DNA from: Lytechinus variegatus | Taxonomy: Eukaryota > Echinodermata > Echinoidea > Temnopleuroida > Toxopneustidae | Direction: 5' to 3' | NCBI RefSeq assembly: GCF_018143015.1 | Contig: NC_054740.1 | Location: 69,961,356-70,025,355 of the forward strand | DNA: 64,000 bases | In this document: one piece after another, positions 55,941-64,000 of the stretch | How positions within the stretch are numbered: position 1 is the first letter of the stretch | How the letters are laid out: every line of letters begins with the position of its first letter | Program-made: the position numbers and the translations under genes | Notes under the pieces: model-generated | Told to the model about the DNA's origin: nothing | Database searches by the model: none | The model's input: only the letters and a program-made list of their open reading frames with translations

Positions 55941-56062
55941 ATGGCTTGTCAAATAAGACAAGCCGGAGAAAAATAGTTACATACTCATCAATGTGTTCCT
56001 CTGCACGGAAATCTTTAGTAAAAGGCGAAAGATTTATGCGTATTGCAGAGAAACCAGAGTAA
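55941..56062 (-). ncRNA. U5 spliceosomal snRNA, copy 1
   Basis: RNA core of the U4/U6.U5 tri-snRNP, whose loop I holds exon ends during splicing. On the minus strand it opens with TTACTCTGGTTTCTCTGC and carries CATAAATCTTTCGCC. The invariant loop I GCCTTTTAC is at 56018-56026, and the 5' stem closes with TGCAGAGGAAC. A Sm-site-like AACTATTTTTCTCC precedes the 3' hairpin GGCTTGTC / GACAAGCC. About 122 nt against 116-117 in human. Past the 3' end, GTAAAAGAAGATCA fits the metazoan snRNA 3' box. The sequence about 55 bp upstream (plus strand 56108-56130, AAAAAGGTGGTTAGATTTTA) is shared with copy 2 and is the likely PSE. It looks intact. Confidence 0.95.
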
Positions 56063-56629
56063 TGAAATGGGGTTTCATTAATGATTTGTAAAAAATAAAT
56101 GTAATGAAAAAGGTGGTTAGATTTTACATCGTTCTATCATTTACTTTGTACATCAGTCGTGTATCTTATACATGTATAGTGTTGGGATTTTTTAAAATTA
56201 AAATATAAAAAAATCATTTTGGTAAATATCAAATCAATAATTAAGATATATTGATTTAAAATAAATCAATGAATATCAAACAATTATTATGAAAATATCC
56301 AACTAAGTCATCCACGAGTTGAATCGATTATAACGCAGAGAAGATTGGCTGAGTGGTCTCGATATTGAGTCCTCTTAGTTGATTTTATTTATTCATTTTG
56401 TATTAGTCAATAGTATCATTATGAATGTGTTATTCATAATAAATTTGTTATATAAAAATATGATATTTTTATTCTACTACACGGATTAATAAACGAAATA
56501 AGTTTCAAATGAATAATTATGTAACTTTGTATCCCGACCAGTCTTTATGTTTAGACTAGGCTACGCAGAAAACAAATAAACATTGCGCTATAAGCTCATT
56601 AGATGGCGCTATTTCATTCTTTGAGACGG

Positions 56630-57082
56630 CGCCCCATAGACTTGTCTGTTAAAATGGCACTTTTAAAAAATTCATAAAAAATAAACGTGTAATTAGAGGG
56701 TCGATTGTTTACTATCATTTGAAAGGATATATATATGACATTCCATATCTGACCGGAAAGGGCATTGTGGCCGGGTCATTTTGAAAATAAATCGCCATTT
56801 AAGAAGATAACTTTGATGGGATCAAATTCTTCAACTGAAAAAGTAAAATTGCCTTAATTCTTCCGTCAGCAAAAAAAAAAATAGTTCCAAAGTCATTGAT
56901 ATATCTTCCCAATTTGGGCAAAGGTAGTTCAATAGTTACCAGTTCTAGAATCAGTGTTAGATTTTCAATCATATTCATAAACTTTTGTCAATCAGCAATA
57001 TCAAATTGAAAAAAGAAATCGAATGGGTTGGGTCGACTGAATATCTTTTGCCTTCCTGTTGTAATTAGGTTCATGGCACCTA
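56630..57082. mobile_element. Copy of the ACCA-flanked element, reversed, inside U5 unit 1
   Basis: Its sequence is the reverse complement of 29834-30297, with shared CCATAGACT, AAAAAATTCATAAAAAATAA, CATATCTGACCGGAAAG and AACCCATT-type stretches. The inner end is worn, so the boundary near 56630 is approximate. U5 unit 2 lacks it at the matching place (59690). Confidence 0.8.
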
Positions 57083-57274
57083 ATTAGGATATTGCTTTGA
57101 AACAGCTCCCTAAGATATTAGTCGTCTAGGTGTTCTATAGCCTGCAAGCATAGAATAATATTTTACCCTTTAACAATTTGTACTATGTCTATAGTGGAGA
57201 CTAGACGCCAAACTCTCTGTCTTTGTCAAACAGAGGCAGCCACAGTTTACAATAAATTTTAGAATCTGCATTAA

Positions 57275-57655
57275 AGGGGAATACAGCCTTGGCCATAAAA
57301 TGTTGTGTTGGGAAGGAGAAAAATAAATTAAACAGAATGGTGAAAGTTTGAAAGAAATCGGACAAGTAATAAGAAAGTTAGAGCTGCTTTAAAATTGAGA
57401 TCACTAAAACCATGTAGATTTCAAATTGGCAATTGGGTGAGTAAATTAGAATAGTCCTTGCCTTACATCACTATGACATCACACATGCGGCCAATTCGAA
57501 GTCTCCATGGGTATAGTGATTATCAGTATTTTCAACTTTTAAAAATTCATAACTTTCTTTTTGTTTGTCCAATATTGTTCAAACTTTCACCTATCACCTT
57601 GTCTGATATTTCTTTTCATGACAAAAACAAGTTTTTATTTGGGTTGGATTCCCCT
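57275..57655. mobile_element. TTAA-flanked MITE, family B, inside U5 unit 1
   Basis: TTAA at 57271-57274 and 57656-57659; ends AGGGGAATACAGCC and GGTTGGATTCCCCT. It is closely similar to 27921-28498 with an internal deletion. U5 unit 2 has an uninterrupted counterpart near 59893-59915. Confidence 0.87.
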
Positions 57656-58250
57656 TTAAGTATGCAAATTGCGAAAACGAAAGGACTGCGCCTACAGACT
57701 ATAGTGTTCTCAAATCTCGGGTCGCATGACGTCAAAAATTTAAAAAAAAAATAATAACTTTTCAAATCTTTGATGGGTTTTTCTCAAACGTTCACCAATA
57801 TATGTTTAGTATGTACATATACATGTATTTTGTTACTTTTGATACTAGAGTTATCCTTGAAAATTTTGGATGATTATGTTTCAAATCCTGGAATTATCCT
57901 CAGTCAGTTTGCAAGTCCCTATGTTAATGAGAAAGATTTATCCATTCCTAGCTCTCGTGGCTGAATTCATATGCAGCATCTCGTGAATTTCTCGAAAAAA
58001 ATTAATCACTTTTTTCTTGAATGAAATTAGTTATTTTTGTACCACAGAAAGAGTAAACGTTACTCTCTTGGTCATTTCTTTTGAATAAAATATTTTGATA
58101 ACTTTCAAGCCTGAAAGGATGTCTCAAACACAATTTTCCGTTTCTGTTTTCACTTGCAAAATGTGCAAAATTTTGTGTTTTGGGCACAAACATTATATCG
58201 TCAGAAAGCTCACACTCTATATTTTCTTACGATGTCACTCTTGATATGTG

Positions 58251-58540
58251 GCACCTTTTAGATGGGTCAGCAGCCAACTTTTTCCATCAAGATGCAAGAC
58301 GTTATTTCTGAAATTTGTGAGTAACATACAATCTAGAGTTTTGATTGGCTGAATAATGCTTTCAAAACAACAGGCGCGGGTAATTTGAAGAGATTACCAC
58401 ATGCACATGGTGAGTGTGACCTTGCAGATGCCCAGTAGGGGTCTCTGACCAATCAGAGCGCAGTATTCTTGTTTTTTTTAAGCTGCTAAATGTACTTGGC
58501 CTATATAAAAAGCTGGCTGCTGGCCCATCTAAAATACCTT
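58251..58540. mobile_element. Foldback MITE between U5 units 1 and 2
   Basis: GCACCTTTTAGATGGGTCAG and, inverted at the right, TGGCCCATCTAAAATACCTT. The arms continue into CAGCCAACTTTTT / AAAAAGCTGGCTG. About 290 bp. Confidence 0.75.
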
Positions 58541-58995
58541 TCTTACAAAAAGTGTATCATATTAAAGCTTATAGTTCTTCAGCTTTATCACAATCTAAAA
58601 ATCATTTGGGCTCAAACAAAAATAAAGTGTAAAAAGAATAACTTTTGTTGCATGAAAATAATTATTTTGTTTCATGTTATCAGATCAAAAATTTCACCTA
58701 TTTTACAAAATCTTTTTTTTTAAATTCCAAACACAAGACCTGAAAGAATGATTATTAGGATGCCAAAAACATGAAATTCGGTCTATATTTAGAGCAGCAA
58801 TGGCCGAATAAAAAGAGGTGTTTTCGTCCGCACCAAGCTCAATGCAAAAACCCCCTAGTCATGAATATCAGGTAAATAAAAAAAAATGATACTTTTTGAG
58901 GGCTGGCAGACAAACTGTCCTCATAACTTAAAAACATGAAATGAACACTTGTGTATCGTGGTGAGGTAATGTGGTCTTCCTTTTCAAAAATTTGC

Positions 58996-59117
58996 ATGGC
59001 TTATCAATTAAGACAAGCCGGAGAAAAATAGTTACATACTCATCAATGTGTTCCTCTGCACGGAAATCTTTAGTAAAAGGCGAAAGATTTATGCGTATTG
59101 CAGAGAAACCAGAGTAA
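58996..59117 (-). ncRNA. U5 spliceosomal snRNA, copy 2
   Basis: Nearly identical to copy 1 over its full length, with loop I GCCTTTTAC at 59073-59081. One change in the 3' hairpin turns a G-C pair into a G-U wobble (GATAAGCC), so the stem still forms. A 3'-box-like AAAAGGAAGACCA follows, and the upstream PSE-like block near 59162-59185 matches copy 1. It lies 3.06 kb upstream (in transcription sense) of copy 1; the extra length of that unit comes from inserted elements. It looks intact. Confidence 0.95.
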
Positions 59118-60287
59118 TGATAAGGGGTTTCATTAATGATTTGTAAAAAATAAATGTATTGAAAAAGGTGGTTAGGTTTTACATCGTTCTACCACTTTTT
59201 TGTACATCAGTCCTATATCTTATACATGTATGGTGTTGGGATATTTTTTTTAATTAAAATTAAATAAAATCATTTTGGTAAATATCAAATTAGCAAATAA
59301 GATGTATTGATTTAATCTAAATAAATATAAAACAATTATGAAAACATCCGACTAATTCAATAGCCAGTTGAATCGATTATAACGCAGAGAGGATTGGCTG
59401 AGTGGTCTCGATATCGAGTCCTCTTAGTTGATTCTATTTATTCATTTTGAACTAGTCAATAGTAAAATTATGAATGCATTACTCACAATAGATTTGTTAT
59501 ATAACAAAATATGATATCTTTATCGTATTACACTTATTAATAAAAAAAAACCTTTTAAATGAATAACTATAGAATTTTGTATCCTAGCCAGTCTGTATGT
59601 TTAGACTAGGCTACGCAGAAAACAAATAAACATTACGCTATAAGCTCATTAGATGGCGCTATTTCATTCTTCGAAACAGTGCCGAAAATAACTAATTAGG
59701 ATATTGCTTTGAAACAGATAGCTCCATGCTAAGATATTAGTCGTCTAGGCGTTCTCTAGCCCGCAAGCATAGAATAATATTTGACACTTTAACAATTCAT
59801 ACCATGTCTAGAGTGGAGACTAGACGCCAAGCTCTCTGTCTTTGTCAAACAGAGGCAGCCACAATTTACTGTGAATTTAATTTCAGTACTACCTTAGAAT
59901 AGTACAATGCGAATTGCGAAATCTAAAGGGCTGCGCCTACAATAGGTGTTCTCGAATGTCAGGTCTGATGACGTTACAAATTCAAACAAAAATTTGATAA
60001 CTTTTTAAATCTTTGATGAGTTTTTCTCAAACGTTCACCAATTTTTTTAAAAATCTTTTTTATTCTGTTATTTTTACAATAAAAATTTGACAGAGTGAAC
60101 TTACATTATTTACATGTATTTTGTTACTTTTTGATAACAGAGTTATATTTGAAAATCTTGGATATGATATATAATCCGGGAATTATCCTTATAACTTAAA
60201 AATATGAAATAATAATGCTTAACACTTTTGAAAGTTAGATTTCATGTGCATAATGGTGAAATGTGATCTAACTTTTAAAAAATGTGC

Positions 60288-60407
60288 ATGGCTTGTCAAT
60301 TAAGACAAGCCAGAGAAAATAGTTACATACTCATCAATGTGTTCCTCTGCACGGAAATCTTTAGTAAAAGGCGAAAGATTTATGCGTATTGCAGAGAAAC
60401 CAAAGTG
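60288..60407 (-). ncRNA. U5 spliceosomal snRNA, copy 3, variant
   Basis: Loop I (60364-60372), the 5' stem and the 3' hairpin match the other copies. The extreme 5' end differs (TCACTTTGG instead of TTACTCTGG), and the Sm-site U run is one base shorter (ACTATTTTCTC). A 3'-box-like AAAAGTTAGATCA is kept. Upstream similarity is weaker and ends near 60535. It could be a diverged variant gene or an early pseudogene. It starts 1.29 kb from copy 2. Confidence 0.85.
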
Positions 60408-60572
60408 ATAATTATAATTCAATCGATATAGATGCAATGAAAAAAAGTGTTGTATAGTTCTATAATTTTCTTAATACATCAGTCCTGTATATAGTGTTTG
60501 AATTTTTTTATCAGAATTTGAAAAAATCATTTGTGGCGATCGAACTCCATTTTGCTTTTAAAAGTTTGATGT

Positions 60573-60622
60573 GGATCGCGAGGAGAAAATACATATATAT
60601 ATGTATTTTCTCCTCGCGATCC
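60573..60622. repeat. Perfect 50-bp palindrome beside the U5 array
   Basis: GGATCGCGAGGAGAAAATAC and its exact reverse complement meet around an alternating TATATATATA centre, without spacer or mismatch. It begins about 165 bp from the 5' end of U5 copy 3. Confidence 0.95.
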
Positions 60623-62245
60623 CAAATAATACAATACCAAATGTGACATAATTATATGCAATAATATACAAAATAATCCATAACATAAACAATATGATCA
60701 TAATACATAAATGATGAATACAAATAATGATATGAGCATAAACTTTACTTTTTTATTATGATAACAATAATACCTCGAAGATCGCCATCGTGAGCGGTAT
60801 TGTTTTATTTTGAACACTTGAATTATCTCATCAACTTTCTTTTATTATGTTTAAATGCAATTAACATGCCAGTGATTCTTAGGCATTCAATTAAACATTC
60901 ATGCACGCTTCAATGAACATGACTTGTGGAAAGTGAAAAACTCATTTTCCATTTTGGGAGGGATTGCTTACTAAGGATATCTGTCACAAACCTTCATGCA
61001 TAGTTCACTTGATTTGATTTTCATGAAAATCTTAATGCTTTAAATGAGCACACATAATGATATTTGAAAAATTATGCAAATGAGGAGAAAATCAAGGCCT
61101 GGGCCGCATCGAATGATTACTTTGGTGTGCGCGCCTTTTGGATAGTTTGACTCTGAAGCCACTGATGCGGCACTGAAGTTTCATGGAAAAAATTCTGAGT
61201 AGAAGTAACAAATCACGTCCATAAAACAAAGCCTCATTTCACTTAAATTTTGATGGTGTGACTTTTTAGGGCTTTCTAGCCGAATAATTTGTGCAACTGA
61301 CTGACTTGAAAAAAAATATATATATATTTTTAGCCCAATATGTTATCGTCTTGGGCAAATTATCATCTCACTCTATATGCGAGGACGAAGCGTGAGCAAA
61401 TTTTTTAAAAAACTAGATCTAAGTACTTCTATAATAATGACCTGATTTTTTTAACTTTCCAATATTATTATTCCCCTTCCCTCGTATGTATTTAACTTTT
61501 TGGCTTTTACCCTACTCTTATCACCCTTTTAAATTTTAATTCTGTTTTCTTGAATATATTTGATTTTTTTATGGCAATTAATGGGTATATGAGCGGTTCT
61601 AACCAACCTAGCCATTTTAGGGGACTCATCTAGCTTACTCGAGTTTACACATTGAGTAATTAACATTAGAGATGTATACTAGTTACGTTATTAGTCATAG
61701 AGATATATACTTATTAAGTATACATCTCTATGTTATTAGTATGCATATCTCTATGTAATTAACCCAACACTCCAACAGTCCCAACTGGCGTTCCATATAC
61801 TTGTAATTGACGGTCACATCAAAGAAAGAACTAGCCGGTTAGGTTAAAATTTTGAGAAAATTACACGTTGTTGTGAGTCATAGAATCCACTTGTCATAGT
61901 TTTTAAAACTAATTGGTATTTCTCTCTTAGAATTTTTATATTTCTCCTGTATTTAGACTTATTTCAAATGTTTAAAATCCAAGTAAAGCAGCATTTTTTT
62001 TTCATTGACCCATGTACTTAATTTGTTGTAGTGTTGACTTTTGCCTTTGTGTCGATGAGAGTGAGATGAACGTTGAGTCTGAGAGTTGAGTAATAAAAAA
62101 AGCCATTCTCATTTTTCTGAAAGACTGAAACTAAAAAAGTTTGTATTGAAAGCATCAGTTCAGTCTCTATTTCAGTGGTCTTTCTGGACTTAGTGTTGCT
62201 TGATTGCTTCAGAAGTTCAGACGTCAGTTTCACTAATCTGGACAC

Positions 62246-63410
62246 TCATTCAATGAACAAGGTTATGATATAACCTTGTTCTCAGTTATAATTATATCTC
62301 CATGTGTGGCAAAATAAGGGTGGCAATGTTTGGCTTATTTTCTCTTTTTCTTTGGGGCAAATGCTTGATTTTTTTACACTGACAGTTTCCATTAGACCTG
62401 TTATTCATACAACTTGGCTCTTATTTAAATTTGATTCTTTATATCATTTTTTTTAAATTAAAAATAGAGATCAAAAATGAAAATTTTCTTGCCATATTAC
62501 TTTTCACCAATAGAGGGCGTACACAAAAATATGCCCAAAATTCAAGTTTTTGAGCGCTCTGGTGAATACAAAAATTATTCCCACGTTACTAATGATAAAT
62601 AAATTAAAACTGTATGGAAATTAGTAATTTTGGTCACAAAAGTAATATTTTAATGATTTTTTAAAGTGTGTGCTCAATACAGCATTGGCATACCATAGTC
62701 CTACCTGTAGATTCTCCACACGCCAGATGGTAGCAGTGAACAAGTGAATCTGGACACTAACAAAGTTAAAAACATTAATTTTGTGATTTTTTGAAACTCG
62801 ATTTCGCTCACGTCGGCAAATTAAGGGGAAGGGTGCCAACAAACAACAGGGTTGAGTGAGTAAGTTAATCGGCACGCGGCACTCATCCAGGGACAAGTCA
62901 AGGTTATGGCACACGCCTGACACGGCACTCATTCAATGAACAAGGTTATGAGAACCTTGTTCTCAGTTACATCTCCGACTATGTGTGGCAAAATTAGGTT
63001 GACAATGTTTGGATTATTTTCTCTTTTTCTTTTGGACAAATGCTTGATTTTTTTTACACTGTCAGTTTCCATTACAGCTTTTCATTATATAACTTGGCTC
63101 TTAAGTAAATTTGATTCTTTGAACTATTTTTTCTTTATTAAAAATAGAGCTTGAAAAATGAAAATTTTCTTGCCATATTACTTTCCACCAAAATATGCCC
63201 AAAATTCAAGTTTTTGACCGCTCTGGTCAATACAAAAATTATTCTAAGCTTCTAATGAAAATTGAATTGCAACTGTATGTAAATTAATAATTTTAGTCAC
63301 AAAAGTGATATTTTAATGATTTTTCAAAGTGTGTGCTCAATACAGCATTGGCATGCCATAGTCTTACCTGTAGATTCTCCACAGGCAGGATGGTAGCAGT
63401 GAACAAGTGT
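62246..63410. repeat. Direct duplication of a roughly 0.5-kb segment
   Basis: Copy 1 (about 62246-62746) and copy 2 (about 62926-63410) both begin CATTCAATGAACAAGGTTAT and end GATGGTAGCAGTGAACAAGTG. They share most bases between, with small gaps. Both keep, on the minus strand, GTGGAGAATCTACAG followed by GTAGG or GTAAG, a donor-like site. Confidence 0.85.
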
Positions 63411-63468
63411 CATATGGGGAAAATGAGAGACAAGGTTTGGAAGAGGGCACAAGGACAGCGCATGTGGA

Positions 63469-63541
63469 TAATTCTACCTTTTATTCCCCAGGAACCTCTG
63501 ATAATATCACAGAGGTTCCTGGAGAATAAAAGGTGGAATTA
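63469..63541. repeat. Hairpin with about 33-bp arms
   Basis: TTCTACCTTTTATTCCCCAG plus GAACCTCTG, then an inverted copy, with a short AT-rich loop at about 63502-63508 and two or three mismatches. Confidence 0.85.
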
Positions 63542-64000
63542 TTCACATCCATATACATCTCTAATTTTTAGGGAAAAAAATTGAAGATTTTTTTTAAATG
63601 TAAAATTCGTCTACTCCTTCACCCTTCCACCATTTCCCTCGTACACAACCCAAAATTGCGATATGCGAAGGTCTACTTACTCAACACTAGGACGCTCTTA
63701 CCGAGCATTTCATTATGCTCTCTTAACTGTCCAGTCTTCCCCTTGTACTGTCTGAGCACACATGCACCTTCTCTAAATGAGAAAAAAAATAAAAGAATTT
63801 TTTTTTAATTCCAAACATATACTGCTGTCTATGTAAACAGGACAAAAATTACACAGGAGCTCATCCTCAAATGCTCAAAGAGCCCCAGAAAATCCCCATT
63901 CATTGCAATGATAAAGTTTATCCAATGTTGCGGATTTAGCTTTTTGGCAGTAGGTTGTGAAAATAGCCCAAAAAATTAGAGAGAAAAAAATTCCTGATCT

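Larger units (their letters stand above)
55860..60535. repeat. Tandem array of U5 snRNA units
   Basis: The copies share not only the snRNA but also spacer blocks: GATTGGCTGAGTGGTCTCGA (56344 and 59393), AGACTAGGCTACGCAGAAAA (about 56555 and 59604) and the ACTAGACGCCAA block (57201 and 59820). The basic unit is about 1.3 kb (58996 to 60288). The first spacer is enlarged by elements at about 56630-57082, 57275-57655 and 58251-58540. Confidence 0.88.
60623..64000. other. Gene-poor end of the window
   Basis: No supported gene. AT-rich sequence with a hairpin at about 61697-61733 (AGAGATATATACTT / AAGTATACATCTCT), a direct duplication (62246-62746 and 62926-63410) and a hairpin at 63469-63541 whose arms include CCAGGAACCTCTG / CAGAGGTTCCTGG. 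Confidence 0.6.

Overview
The window reads as nuclear DNA from a deuterostome invertebrate, most likely a sea urchin or a close echinoderm. It is AT-rich, its small exons are separated by kilobase introns with GT-AG borders, and it is crowded with short foldback transposons, TTAA-flanked MITEs and tRNA-derived SINEs. The species call is an inference from repeat style and protein similarity. No search was run.

Layout. 231-8731 (+) is the 3' two thirds to three quarters of GPD2, mitochondrial FAD-dependent glycerol-3-phosphate dehydrogenase: 12 exons ending in two EF-hands, with a long AT-rich 3' region to about 12.8 kb. 19555-25126 (-) is SEC61B, the beta subunit of the Sec61 translocon, in four coding exons. 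Its first exon and promoter lie inside one arm of a nearly perfect inverted duplication (24834-25225 / 25277-25636). 30394-31963 (+) is a compact three-exon gene for a 123-aa charged helical protein that I do not recognise. 39386-53300 (-) is KIF9, a kinesin motor of motile cilia and flagella, complete in 16 coding exons and 873 aa. 55941-60407 (-) holds three U5 spliceosomal snRNA copies in a tandem array; two look intact and one is divergent. The last 3.5 kb has palindromes and a 0.5 kb direct duplication but no supported gene.

The genes do not form a pathway: metabolism, ER translocation, ciliary motility and splicing sit side by side, as is usual in animal genomes. Mobile DNA is the strongest theme. 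Inverted-repeat elements occur in most introns and intergenic stretches, and several nested insertions give internal empty-site controls. I saw no reverse transcriptase, integrase, capsid or envelope coding capacity, no CRISPR array and no bacterial-type operon.
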